A stretch of DNA of 64,000 nucleotides from Amaurobius ferox (taxonomy: Eukaryota > Arthropoda > Arachnida > Araneae > Amaurobiidae): contig OX578144.1 in NCBI GenBank assembly GCA_951213105.1, forward strand, positions 80,125,301 through 80,189,300, read 5' to 3'. The notes beneath the pieces were generated by a model, which saw nothing but the letters and a program-made list of their open reading frames with translations, did no database searches and was not told where the DNA came from. Of the stretch, positions 22,121-33,052 are shown piece by piece (position 1 is the first letter of the stretch; each line of letters opens with the position of its first letter). Made by a program: the position numbers and the translations under genes.

Positions 22121-22193
22121 GGTCGCGCCAACGAGTTTGCCACGGTCAGAATTTTCAAGGGTAGCGAACAGGCTGGTCGCCAAAGGCGGCTAG
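22121..22193 (+). mobile_element. Helitron-like 3' terminus of composite element 2
   Basis: Carries the same GGTAGCGAACAGGCTGG-type stretch, the CGCC/GGCG hairpin and GCTAG as at 19,439-19,527, here followed by T and unique AT-rich sequence. The SINE tail switches into this module at exactly the same point (after CTGGTA) in both composites. Confidence 0.7.
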
Positions 22194-22679
22194 TTTTGAA
22201 TATGAGAAAGGCTTCACATTTTAAAATAAATTCGGTAGATAACAATTTTTCAATTTTTTTTTTAATTTTATATAACTCTTCATGATATACTTGTTTTATG
22301 GCATTTTTAATGCACTTTCCTACGTCCTAGAGAGTTAAAATTTGGTACACAGCTTAAATTTGTTGATCTTTTCAAAAATTTGGTGGATCTTTAAATATAG
22401 ATCATACATTTTTTTCGAAATGACCTGCAAAAAATCCCCGTTCACTCTTATAAATCATTGTTGTAATATTGTTAAAAATTCTGATGTAGGCAGTACATGT
22501 CTTTCCCTGCAGTCTCATATTCAAGTTCTCTTCATTTCTTCAATAATAATTTGAGTTTATCTGCACAAAATAACAGCCATAAGTATTTTAAATGTATATA
22601 AGTATTTAAATAATAAGTATTTAAATAATAAGTATTTAAATAATAAGTATGTAATAAGTATTTAAATTTGCACGTTAAA
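22194..22679. other. AT-rich spacer with 16-bp minisatellite
   Basis: No gene supported. About four copies of an AATAAGTATTTAAATA unit lie at 22,580-22,668. Confidence 0.6.
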
Positions 22680-23305
22680 CTTAAATTTGGTTCTCATTTG
22701 ATAGCTGGACTTATTGTCAAAGGTGGCGTAGCGAAAACGCGGAAAAACTAGAATATCTCAAGAACGGCTACTCCTAGAGTAATGGGGTAAGTCTTATTCT
22801 TTTTGTTGTCAAAAATCACGTATATAGAATAGGAATTTAATTGATATAATTGAGCACACGTAGTCTTTTATTTTTATATTTAACGATTTTTGCGGGCCAT
22901 TTCGCAAAAATAGCACGTTCCTTTTTCCCGAATCGTACTGGAATAACCTACAAATGATTTATATACCAAATTTTGTTAAATTTGGCATATAAGTCACTTG
23001 TAGGTTATTAAAATATTATACACCAAATTTTTTTAAATTTGTTCCATTAGTTTTTAGCTAGAGTGGATAAAGGCAATTTCTGCCGGCCATTTCGCAAAGA
23101 AGACAGATTCTTTTATTACGAATCGTACTATAATCTAATGAACATCAGGATTTCCCCACAAAAAACATACCTATCAAATTTTATGAAATTCGGCCCATTA
23201 GTTTTCAATTACAGTGAATGTAATATCCCCACAGACACACAAAACGTGTAGATCCTTCGAAAATTCGAGTTCCGATCTTCGGCACGATTCCAATACTTTG
23301 AATAC
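22680..23305 (+). repeat. HT2 repeat, plus-strand copy, tip decayed
   Basis: Matches the reverse complement of 5,291-5,960: TATCTCAAGAACGGCTACTC, AATGGGGTAAGTCTTATTC, AAATAAGTCACTTGTAGG-type words and TCGAAAATTCGAGTTCCGAT. The terminal hairpin is eroded into a CA microsatellite. Confidence 0.65.
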
Positions 23306-23364
23306 ATACACACACAGACACACATATATTATCTGTGTATCTGTGTATTATCTGTGTATCTAAA

Positions 23365-24904
23365 TTCCGTGCCTATTGAAAAGTGATGACTTTGTTCATT
23401 CTGTCTCTCTGTCTGTCCGTTAGCACGATAACTGCCGTAAAAATGACTTTATCAAAATGAAATTCTAGTATGTTGTTCAGACGGTCTGTGGGACCTATGG
23501 GAAAATAAATGAATAATATCACCCAATTAGTTTTGGATTGAACCCGGGTTGAAAAAATGAAATACATTGAACCCTATGGGACCTAATTTTTCAAACATAT
23601 TTTAAGCGGATTTAAAATTCACAAATTACTTCGAAAATTTTAGGTAATATTCAAATTATTCCATAAAATATAGAAAAAAAAATTCAGCAAAATATATTCA
23701 GTAGTTTTTTAAATACAAATTAAAATAATAATTACACCTCTTATATGAAGCGATCACGTGACCATGATATGAAAAGATCACGTGACCCACTTAAAAAAAT
23801 ATGGCATCCATCTTGTCTCAAAATCGTGATTTTTAAAGTTCTTTTTAATTCATATTGAGTGTTGTATTCGTCCTAAAACCGCTTTATTTTTGTTTAAATT
23901 CTGTGCATCTACATACTTAAACAACGTAATGACAATATATTTGAGTTTAAATGATCATCCAAATTTGATTATTTCTACAACGAAGCCTATTTTTCACTTA
24001 TGTAAATTGTAAACAGCAAAATGTAAACAGCAAAATATGTAGGATGAGTTGTATAAGAAATGCTGTATTTTTTTAACGCAAAAGTATTTAGCTTATGGAG
24101 TCTGCATATCTGATATGAATGAAATATTAATTGATTTTATAAAGAGAAGGACGATTTTTTTCGATGAAGTTTTAAGCATAGAGTTTAATTACTTGTAGCT
24201 CCATGGTCTTAAGTTTTTAAATAAAATAAATTATTTTAGTACAGTGATGAATGAAATGATTGGGAAAATGTTATGAATGAAATGCTGCTTTTATAGAGAG
24301 AGCCAGGCGTGTTATTTTTTCTATGACGTCATTTGAATGAATGTCAGCTGTTTTCGATGACGTTTTCAAATATAATAAATTATTGTAGTATTATGATGAT
24401 TTTAAAAATATTACTGAGGAATGTATGGCATTTCAAAAATATTACCGAGGAATGTATCTCATTTTAGAGATGGTTAAACCAGGAAATTTATATTTCAATG
24501 CCGTCATTTGAATGAAGTTCATTTTTTTCGAGGAAGGTTTAAGTTTTTAAATTTAATAAATTAATGTAGTATTGTGATAAGTTTTAAAATATTACTTAGG
24601 AATGTATTGCATTTTAGAGATGTTTAAATAAAATTGTATTGAAGTTGGAAAGTGTTTCATAATCAATGCTTTAAGCATGATTGATCTTTCTTATTTTCTT
24701 TGTAAATTTGCTTACAAAAGGGGCCAGGATGTTTTGTTCTTCAGATCTGCCTGTGAAGATAATTTTGCATAGTGAGAACAGATATTCTTTAACTTCTTTT
24801 TAGGAGCAATAAATTTAATATTTTAACAGAATTTGCACATGATTGCGAATTATAAGTTTCTTTATATCATATACTCCTTACGAAGAACGTGTATGCTGCT
24901 AGTA
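23365..24904 (+). mobile_element. Heli-2 element with Heli-1-type 3' end
   Basis: The left part (TGACTTTGTTCATTCTG, TTAGCACGATAACTGCCG) matches the elements at 11.85 and 13.02 kb; the right ~210 bp (GCTTACAAAAGGGGCCAGGA to GTATGCTGCTAG|T) match the 3' end of Heli-1 at 11,043. The two families therefore share one 3' terminus. The CCGT/ACGG hairpin is weakened here (CCTT...ACGT). The 5' palindrome is eroded and no protein frame is present. Confidence 0.6.
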
Positions 24905-25519
24905 TTGTAATAAACATATTAGCCAATATTGAAGACCAATGTAACCCCAATATTTACCCAATATTGGGATTACATTGGGACTATTTTCAATGTAATGCGA
25001 AGATATACAATATGGTCCATTATTGGACCAATATTAAATGCTACTTGGGACAAGCTTACATAAAACAACCGAACTTGTTAGGCACAGTTTGAAATTTTCT
25101 TGAAAATAAACTGCTTTTTTTTTATCTTTGAAAATTAAAAATAAAATATCTAGAGTATGAGATTCCACTCAACTTTCTCATGCATTCATATTGAGCATAG
25201 TTTAGGTCTGGTACAAGATCTGAAAAAGAATGGAGGAAAATGTATGTCTCTGTGAACTTGAGTTCGCAACTTATTTTTTAAAATTGATCGTAATTATTTA
25301 AAAAAATATATTTCATCAAGTTGGTAGCATGCCAGGCAAGTGAATATATTAGATGCCGGTGTTAAACTATTTTAGAACCTTTTGCATGGATTTATTTGAA
25401 TAGTTCCATAGCATAGTTTAAACTATCTCCTTCTCCCGCATAAATTACCACCACCATTGATTGCTTCGGAAATTATATTTGGTCTTCAAAAGAAATAATG
25501 CTACATACGAATTATAACG
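24905..25519. other. Spacer with CCAATATTGG-type words
   Basis: No gene. Several near-palindromic CCAATATTGG-like words occur at 24,920-25,035, as also at 11,080-11,225 just beyond the other Heli-1 3' end. This suggests the element inserted in similar repeats, or that these words belong to a flanking repeat. Confidence 0.4.
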
Positions 25520-25930
25520 ACATACTATCTAATTTTTTAGATTTATCTATCTAATTCTGTTAGCACATTCTATTTAGTTTTCTAGATTTATCTAGTTTCA
25601 TAGCACATTCTATCAAGTTTTTAGATTTATCTAGCTAATCTTTTAGCGCATTTTATCTAATTTTTTAGATTTGTCTATCTAGCTTTTTAGAACATCTGTG
25701 TAATATTTTATATTTATCTATCTAGTATTTTAGCACGTTATATCTAGATTTATCTACCTAACTCTTTAGCACATTCTATCTAATTTTTTAGATTTATCTA
25801 TTTAATATTTTAACATATTCAATCTAGATTTTTAGATTTATCTAACAAGATTTTTAGCATATATTATCTAGGATTTTAGATTTATCTATCTAGTTTTTTA
25901 GTTCTACTTAGCTTTTTTTAGCAAATATTA
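25520..25930 (+). repeat. Minisatellite, period about 40-45 bp
   Basis: Degenerate tandem copies of a unit containing TTTTTAGATTTATCTATCTA and TAGCACATTCTAT. TAGCACATTC-type words occur at 25,561, 25,601, 25,643 and onward. Confidence 0.8.
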
Positions 25931-26147
25931 GCATCTATTAAACGTAAAAATAAATTGTCAAAATACCATTTAAATGCAGAATTATAAAAAATGATACTTG
26001 AATTTGGTCCATTTATATCCTTAGGAAATAACAAAATGTTTTGCAGAATCTTATATTTTGCAATATAATAAAAATGTTGAGAGTCTTCTAATGTTTTTGA
26101 CAATAAGCAAGCACTTTTTAGAGCATTCACTTTAAAGTTTATGAAAA

Positions 26148-26207
<60 letters not shown>

Positions 26208-26222
26208 TTTGTTGTTGTTGTT
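26148..26222. repeat. (ATT)n microsatellite followed by (GTT)n
   Basis: A nearly pure ATT trinucleotide run that ends in a short GTTGTTGTTG stretch. Confidence 0.95.
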
Positions 26223-27152
26223 ATAATAATTATTATTATTTTGCTAAACTAGTCAGTTTAGAACATTTTATTTATCTAACAATGTTGTAAATTGTTAGAC
26301 ATGCATCTTTTCAAAAGCCCTTGCACCTCTAATTTTCCATTCCAATCCACGTATAATGCTATAATTTCGAACACTTGTAAATATGTTTAAAAAAAAAAAA
26401 ATCAGGCAACTTTTGACATATTCACTTCCAATTGGAAAATGTTTTAAATCATAAGAATAATTATATTAAAGCACTTTCAAAACTGTGTGATGCATTAGCA
26501 TAAAAATACAGAAAATAAGTTTTTGTACAGTCCGTTAGTAAAGAAAGTTTGGAGATCTTTAAATAGAATTGACGGTTCTAAATGATAATCTCGTAGTGAT
26601 TGATATGAGACTAATTTTGGAGGTCTATATATTCGCTGTATAGTGGTTTGCAGCAAAAACAGAAACACAAAGAACACTAAAGCTTTATTTTGGGTATGGT
26701 ACCTAATTTTTTTTTTTTAATTGTTTGGTAAGAGTGTGGTTTTGGGTGTAAGTCGAGAGTTTTGTTGTATTTCCTACCTTTGATTTTATAAATACAGGTG
26801 CCAAACTTACTAATTATTGCATTACAGTTTATAAACATTTTATCGAGTCATTGGGCATTTCGTTCTAAAAGGGTCTTATAAAGAGTTAGATTTTTATGAA
26901 AATACCTCGCTCAGTTTTTTTATTTTTTATTTTCAAATAAAACAAACTTTTCTCACGCTTCAAAAGCCTGATCAACCTCTTTGAAACGCGGAAAGCCAAA
27001 AAGTGCCAGAAGCTACGCCAGAAAGCCTTCTTTCAAATCAGACGCCAAACGTCGTTTTATCGCCAGCGTGATACGCAAAGGAGCGCTCTCTCAAGGTTAC
27101 TATAGCAGCCACACTAAGAGAAAGGACTCCCGCAATTTGGTTTATCTTTTTA
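26223..27152. other. Spacer with a short shared segment near 27,010-27,070
   Basis: No gene supported. CAGAAAGCCTTCTTTCAAAT then GACGCCAAACGTCGTTTTAT is shared, in reverse complement, with 32,285-32,335. Short frames in both places (AKRRFIAS) derive from this shared piece. Confidence 0.5.
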
Positions 27153-27350
27153 TAGGATATATAACTTAAAATTTAGCAATAGAGACACGTTTTAAATGGA
27201 TTATCACTTAGATAGGAATTAAATTAATTCAATATTGATTAAATTAAAGAAACGGATATATAACTTACAATTAAGCAATATAGACACTTTTTAAATGCAT
27301 TATCTCTTAGATTAGAATTAAATTAATTCAGTATTGACTCAATTAAAGAA
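27153..27350 (+). repeat. Two tandem ~99-bp units
   Basis: GGATATATAACTTA at about 27,156 and 27,253 opens two similar units containing AGCAATAKAGACAC and GAATTAAATTAATTCA. A second two-unit duplication (TGCATTCTG, TTAGAA) follows at 27,535-27,720. Confidence 0.7.
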
Positions 27351-27853
27351 TCATTTTATTATTTTCTAGTGCTATTGTATAGAGGATGTTCACGGATAAT
27401 CACGACATTTAGACGAAAAAATACATTTAAAGACATCATGAACACATTTCGAACATTTTGGGAAATATTTCCATCAGTGTGTGTGTGTATCTGTGGGGTG
27501 CGAATGCACGTATCACTACGGCAATTTATATGTAGATGCATTCTGTAGAAAATTAGAAACAGGTAGAAGATTTTGTAATAAATGGGATTAAAACATTATT
27601 CGAAATTATAGATTTTAAAATGGAGTACGTGCAGCCACGAAATTCTATATGTAGGTGCATTCTGAAAAAATTAGAATTATGTAGATCATCATGTAATTAA
27701 CGTGATTAAAATACGGGTGAAAAGGAGGGAGGGAGACACAGAGAGTGAGAGAAAAAGTGTGTGTGCGTGTGTGTGTGTCAAAATATAGTACAATCAAAAT
27801 ATAGTGTGGTAACTGCAGGAGAGGTCGACCTTGTTTCGAACGAGTAGGATTTA

Positions 27854-28110
27854 AGGGCGCCCATAAAACTTATTCCTGGGACGGCCAAACTCAAGGATGA
27901 GAGGTAAATATCTATTAACTTGATACCTACATCTCTGACCTTGAACTTGCCCCTGAACAAAAGTGCCCCCTCGCGCTCCCTTATGGGCGCCCATAGAACA
28001 TTTTCCAGAGGGTAAACTCATAGATGAGAAGTACAATATTGACTAGTTTGATACCTACATTTGTGACTTTGAACGCCCCTATGGGCACCCATGACTATAA
28101 GTGTTGAAAA
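27854..28110 (+). repeat. Local repeat with GGGCGCCCAT palindromes
   Basis: Two ~130-bp related units each start GGGCGCCCATA and contain GATGAGARGTA and TTGATACCTACAT. A third partial unit starts at 28,082. The same GGGCGCCC word recurs at about 28,656 and 28,786. Confidence 0.65.
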
Positions 28111-28111
28111 T

Positions 28112-28273
28112 CCAGACCACTTGACTGGCCCTAGGTCTTACAGCAGCTGTTTGAGTGGCCGGGAGAGATGGCTATAAGCACAGACTAATATAGTATTCTG
28201 TGGCTATAAGTATTGCAGACCCAGATCACTCGACTGACCCAGAGGGCTTACAGCAGCTATTTGTGTGGCCGTG
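28112..28273 (-). mobile_element. Two LINE 3' stubs at a re-used target
   Basis: Two stubs (28,112-28,165 and 28,218-28,273) each show, on the minus strand, GGCC...CAAA.AGCTG, then CTRGGKCCAGTC-type sequence and a final GGTCTGG, in the order of the LINE/SINE tail. Each is bordered by versions of TGGCTATAAGTGTTG, the same 15-bp word that flanks the neighbouring SINE. Confidence 0.6.
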
Positions 28274-28287
28274 GTGGCTATAAGTGT

Positions 28288-28504
28288 TGTTGTTGAGACC
28301 CAGATCGTCCGACCTACCAGAAAGGTGTAAGGTAACTGTTTGGACGGCCGGGAAGTGCCGAAGTGCCACCCAATTTAAACCGGAACCCAGTGGGGAAGGC
28401 ATCCACAGGGACAGTACCCTCCTTCCCCTACCACCAACCTCTCGGAAGAACTTACGGACCCACATGTTTAACGTGATCGTACTTTGCGTGAACACGGCGG
28501 CAGG
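28288..28504 (-). mobile_element. 5'-truncated SINE with 15-bp target duplication
   Basis: Minus-strand copy beginning within the body (CCGCCGTGTTCACG) and reading through the shared tail to (CAA)n. It is flanked by GGTGGCTATAAGTGT at 28,273-28,287 and 28,505-28,519. The tRNA-like head is missing, as expected of incomplete reverse transcription. Confidence 0.85.
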
Positions 28505-28519
28505 GGTGGCTATAAGTGT

Positions 28520-29059
28520 GTAAAGCTTCAGACTTCACGGAAACTTTTGTGGGGTCTGGAAAGACTCTATTTTTCCACCCCTGGGGAAATGGAAACTTCG
28601 ACTCCGTTAGGTTCTGTCCTGAGGTTACTAGTATAAATAAGTAGGGAGCCTTTTCAATGGGCGCCCTTAGGGGATGGAAATGATGCACTTCCGCTCCCCT
28701 GGACATTCAAGGTCCCAAATGTGGGGATCAAGGTAGTCGATATTGTTCATATCATTCTTGAGTTTGCCGTTTAAAAAAGTGCTATGGGCGCCCATGCTTA
28801 TAGTATCGACAACGGGACTGAACCTAACGGAGCTGAATCTTTTTGTTTCTCTCTCTCGAAGTCCAATAAAATGGGTGGGAGTGTCAAGAATATTTTGTCA
28901 ATGGCTTTGCGTCCTTCACAGCTTAACCGAATTAAATTTTATTTTGCGCAAATATTGTATTTGAAACGATTATAACCGTGAAACTCAATATATCTTAAAT
29001 CAAGAATATTAATTTCCCCAAAGGGACAGGAATTAGCAAATAAATTAAACTTCATTTTC
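28520..29059. other. Spacer without recognised gene
   Basis: Contains two GGGCGCCC words (about 28,656 and 28,786) related to the repeat at 27,854. No domain-like frame. Confidence 0.4.
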
Positions 29060-30125
29060 CAAGATATTGAATATTCATCAATTTGGCATCATTTTTATTA
29101 ATTTAGTGTCATTTTTGCCAATTTGAAAACATTTTAAATAAAATGTCTAGTTGACGATATTTTGTTAATTTATCGACAAACATTACAGACAGACAAAGTA
29201 ATAAATTACATTTGGCGAATTGTTTGATGTCAAAATACAAAACTATTGCAAAACAGTGTCTCGTGAATGAAACCTACCAGAATGATGCTAACACCGGTGT
29301 CACATAATATTGAGCATGGAATGGGAACATATTACGGTAGTTAGCTCAGTTTTAGTTTCATGTATTTTTTAAAATTTATTTGAAAAGAGTACAATATATC
29401 AAGAATGGCTCATGCTAGTATCCTAAAGTTTATGTTATTCATTTTCTAATAAAAAATGAAATAAAAAATGATATTTTATGTAACAATGTTAAATGTTCTG
29501 ATTTTTTATGATTTTTTTCAAAATTTCATTCGAAAGTTTGGAGCTGGTTTCTAAATATTCGATTGCATATAAAATCAATGGACTTCCAGTATTCACTGAT
29601 TGCAATAATCGAAATTTGTCTTGTTTGAAACGTTTCATCCGTTCGTTAGATATCGCATCCACTGACTCAAGGACACATACACTAATATACACACACACAC
29701 GCATACACACACTAATATACATGCACATACTACGTACATTAATATACATGCTCACGCACATGCATACACACACAGATATCACTTTAAAAACATTCGATTC
29801 GATTTCAGGGATGTTTGAAATAAGCTCTACCGTTGAAAACACAAAGTAGGATTCGAGGTTTCAACCTCGTCATAATACTTCCCTTATACATTATATCAGT
29901 GTTTTTCAAATTTATTTTGTCGCGAAACCCTTTTGAAATTTAATGTGATGGTAGAACCCCAAAATAAGAAAAATCCCTTGTTGTCCAAATTATGCATCAA
30001 AATTTTACTCGTTTTTAAATGTAAGACAAATTACATGAAACTATCACGTCGCGGAATCCCAAGGGTTCCGCGGAACACACCTGAAAAAACGATGCATTAT
30101 ACTAGGTATGTCAGAAAAGTAACAT
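29060..30125 (+). repeat. HT1 repeat, copy 3, split by a MITE
   Basis: Diverged HT1: AAGATATTGAATATTCATCA, a long CA/CATA microsatellite (29,670-29,780) and TTCAACCTCGTCATAATACT. The terminal hairpin is interrupted by the hAT-like element at 29,897-30,094 and resumes as CATTATACTAGGTATG...GAAAAGTAAC. Confidence 0.7.
29897..30094. mobile_element. hAT-like MITE, 198 bp, 8-bp target duplication
   Basis: The left tip CAGTGTTTTTCAAA and the following CGCGAAACCCTT are mirrored at the right end by GGGTTCCGCGGAACA and CTGAAAAAACGATG. Flanks CATTATAT (29,889-29,896) and CATTATAC (30,095-30,102) form an 8-bp duplication with one change. A CAGTG-type tip plus an 8-bp duplication is typical of the hAT superfamily. 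No transposase. Confidence 0.75.
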
Positions 30126-31193
30126 TTATTGCTTCCACAAACCGAAAATGTCAAACAAATTTCCTTAAAAGGTCACAATTTTTGCATTTTTAAAATGATA
30201 AATATTCCTTCCTTTCAAATAATCTTCAATTTTCGTCACTGATTGTTGTACTATATGTCGCATGGTAAACCCATGATCCAATATTTTCGGGGTTGCGATC
30301 TAGAGTTTACTTATTTTTTGGGGGGGTCAGCCTTTTCGTTTGGCCAGCTGCTCTCCTTGGAATAGGAGACAGGATGTCGGAGGTTTCTTTAGAGATCGTA
30401 TTTTTACCGAAAGGTTTAACGTTTGTCCGTTTTCGGAGGGATCATAGGGTTTTCGGCCGGCTTTGAATTAGTGCCCGAAAGCATATCAGTTTCGCAGGGG
30501 CTTGAGAAGGGGCTTTTTGTTTCTGGAAGGCCTAAAGCCAATGGCATGGCTTTGGGGTCAAGGGGTTAAGACCCTGAATCCAATGAGGTAGTTGTATGCG
30601 CCTCAGGGGCCTGTTTTAAAATCTTGGGGAGAGAGAGTTTTCAGAAATTTAAAAAAGGAGCGAGGAGAATGTTCTCGGACTTCAGAGCAAGAAGTAGCCC
30701 CGTTTTGAAGTGCGTGTGATACCAGTAAGATGAAAGCCCGCAACTCGGCCAGCAATGTTGGTGAGTTACCCAATTGGGACTTTTTTGCCTATTTTGTATT
30801 TGTCCGATCTCTCTCTCCGTGTTAAGGATTTTTAAATATTTCATAGGGAAGTTTTAAGTATAATTTTAATTACCATCTTTCACATTTTAGTCTATGAGAC
30901 AACATATACTTTTGTATTTGTTTTTAGTTTACCTTAAATTGGTTTTAATCCCATTAGGAATATGAGAAGTTATGTTTTAAATAATTTAAATCAATATTGT
31001 TGTAAATATTTATATAGTGTAAATAAATTAATGCTTGTAAATACTCACGGCCTGTTTCTTCTTCGCGCTCTAACCGGGCGTGTCCTAAAGAGGTAGGTAC
31101 CTTAGGACACTATATAAGTATTGAACAACATACGGATCTTACACATATATTTACTCCAAAATCTCGCATATAAACGCTTCATTCAAATAATAA
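30126..31193. other. Unassigned, relatively G-rich segment
   Basis: 30,290-30,660 is G-rich without a supported frame. Near 31,010-31,110 lies TAAATAAATTAATG, then CTTCTTCGCGCTCTAACCGG and an inverted pair TGTCCTAA...TTAGGACA. A solo-LTR-like or other element end is possible, but I could not find its partner. Confidence 0.35.
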
Positions 31194-32052
31194 AAAATCT
31201 GATGTGGGCAGCACATGACTTTCCTTATATAATGCAATGAATTTACTACTTTTACAGTAAAAAAATAGATTATTTTTATAGTAGTTATTTGTATTCTTTC
31301 CAAGATATTGAATTTTCGTCAATGAGTCGTCATTTTCCATGTCGTTATCAACAATGAGTCGTCATTGATTTAACATCATTTTTATCCATTTGGCGAGTTT
31401 TTCGTTAATTTAGCAACATTTAAAAAAGTCGCCAAGTTGGCGACATGCCACCAAATTCGTCGCCAAAATCTCGCCAAGCGTTATGGACGAAGAAATAAGT
31501 TATTCTTACAGCAGATAAATGACTATTGGCGTTAAAATACAAAAGTATTACTCAAAGTATCTTTTTTCATGACTGGATCTAGCTAGATCCACGAGAATGA
31601 TGTCACCCAATTTATCACATGGTATTACATATGAAAAGTGAACATATTTCCCAATAGGAAATATTTTTATTTTATTTTATATGACTTTTTGATAATTTTT
31701 TTGAAAAATGTGCAATATCTCGAGAACGGTTCATGTTAGCGTTCTAAAATTGCCAATCGTTTTCTTTGAAATCTATGTCAATCGGCTTCCAGTGTTTACG
31801 GATTGTGATTTTTGTACCAAATTTCGTTCGAATCGGTCCATTCGTTCGCCTGTTATCGTCTCCACAGACTCACTGGCACACACATACACACATACTTTAC
31901 CACACACACACACACACAGACAGACTTCACTTCAAAAATGTCCTATTCGTGATCAGGGTTGCTTGAAACGTGCTCTCCCGTCGAAAACTCGAATTCGAAT
32001 TTTCGACCCCGTCACAATACTTTCCTTATACATTATGTATATAAGGAAAGTA
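31194..32052 (+). repeat. HT1 repeat, copy 4 (both ends present)
   Basis: The left end is AAAATCTGATGTGGGCAGCA then CATGACTTTCC; the right end is the perfect-stem hairpin TTTCCTTATACA...TATAAGGAAAGTA. The interior carries every HT1 landmark, so this copy best defines the ~860-bp family. A CA microsatellite lies at 31,877-31,925. Confidence 0.8.
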
Positions 32053-32519
32053 ATTATATATGTGTGTGGAACATTTCTTAAACTCATTGCAAACAATCTG
32101 TGTGCAGTACAAAAAGTTCTTAAATATATGTATTTTTATAGTATTACTTTAAAGCCAAAATGTACATAAAACATGATTTAAATAATGGGATACAAATGTG
32201 TCTAATCGGTCTTCATGGACAATATCGTGGATTGACAACAATCGTTTTTCCCTCCGCTTTTGCAGGAGTTGCAAGAATAGTGTACCAGAACTGGCGATAA
32301 AACGACGTTTGGCGTGCGATGTGAGAGAAGCTTTCTGAATTAGTATACGTTTTGTCTTATCGCCTTTGAAACACCATGTGTACAGGATACGTTTTATAAC
32401 TGGGCAAACTGGGCAAATGCCCAGAACGGTAAATTTTAGAGGGTGCAAGCGGAATATATTTCTTTAAGGTAGGATTTTGGAATAATTGTTTAATAATATT
32501 TTTTCGTTTTTAAGGATTC
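32053..32519. other. Spacer with segment shared with 27.0 kb
   Basis: 32,285-32,335 carries the reverse complement of the CCAAACGTCGTTTTATCGCC segment at 27.05 kb. No gene supported. Confidence 0.45.
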
Positions 32520-32825
32520 CTCCAGGGGTGGAACAGCCAGCCCAGTGATTAACACACGGTGATTAGCGCGCGAACTCGCTTGACCCAGAGTTCGATTCTT
32601 GGCTCTGGTTAAACTGTCCCCGTGTGCACGTGGAGTACGGACACATTAAATATGTTGTTCCGTAAATCCTTCCTAGAGGATGGTGTTAGGAGGAATGTGG
32701 ATATGGTCCCTGTGGATGCCGTCCCACTGGGTTCCGGTCTAAACTGGGTGGCACTTTCCACTCGTCCAGACAGACACCTTGCACTTTCGGGTAGGTCGGA
32801 TGGTCTGGGTTAAAGGAGAATAATT
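32520..32825 (+). repeat. Old SINE copy
   Basis: Decayed head with CAGCCCAGTGATTAACAC and GAGTTCGATTCTTGG, body with TGGAGTACGGACACATTAAA and TGGTCCCTGTGGATGCC, and tail with CTCGTCCAGACAGACACC and GGTCGGATGGTCTGGG. Contains an internal duplication of the head (GTGATTARCRC). Confidence 0.75.
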
Positions 32826-32844
32826 CCTTCAGGGGGGGGGGGTA

Positions 32845-33052
32845 GTAAGACGACGCCGTGGCTAACTCGCGGGAATTGCACTCGGACGAGCCGAGAGGGG
32901 AAGAAGAACGGTTCCTGTGGATGCCGCCCCCCGGGTTCAGCATCCACAGGAAACTAATTGTATGGCAATATTGGTGGCACTTCTCGGCCGTTAACACAGA
33001 AACCTTATACCAACGGGTTGGCCGGACGGTCTGGTTCGAAGAAGGATTCCTT
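32845..33052 (+). repeat. Old SINE copy, rearranged
   Basis: Retains GGCTAACTCGCGGGAATTGC, GGTTCCTGTGGATGCC and a tail with CTCGGCCGTTAACACAGAAA and CCGGACGGTCTGG. The head-to-body region is mostly deleted. Preceded by a G run near 32,834. Confidence 0.6.

Larger units (their letters stand above)
19528..22193 (+). mobile_element. Composite Helitron-like element 2, head-to-tail with element 1
   Basis: The 5' module starts directly after the CTAG of element 1 (AATAATAAAAGGCAATGTC, TGTG run, GTCGGAGAGCTACGAAATTT), is collinear with element 1 to ATGCATAGCGATG (20,183), then has the AT minisatellite (20,280-20,450), SINE array 2 and the hairpin-CTAG end at 22,190-22,193. The initial TC appears lost at the junction, as expected of a tandem (read-through or rolling-circle) arrangement. 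Confidence 0.65.

Noticed and set aside
16811..22121. Many overlapping frames on both strands in the SINE arrays
   Set aside because: They are translations of the SINE unit (NMWVRKSFREVGG and its antisense), present wherever the SINE occurs, including old copies with stops.
25520..25930. CRISPR-like array
   Set aside because: The units are contiguous degenerate minisatellite copies without spacers of constant length, in a eukaryotic context.
30106..30125. Possible mariner-type terminus TAGGTATGTCAGAAAAGTAA
   Set aside because: Comparison with the HT1 tip at 36.68 kb shows it is the decayed second half of the HT1 terminal hairpin, displaced by the hAT-like MITE.
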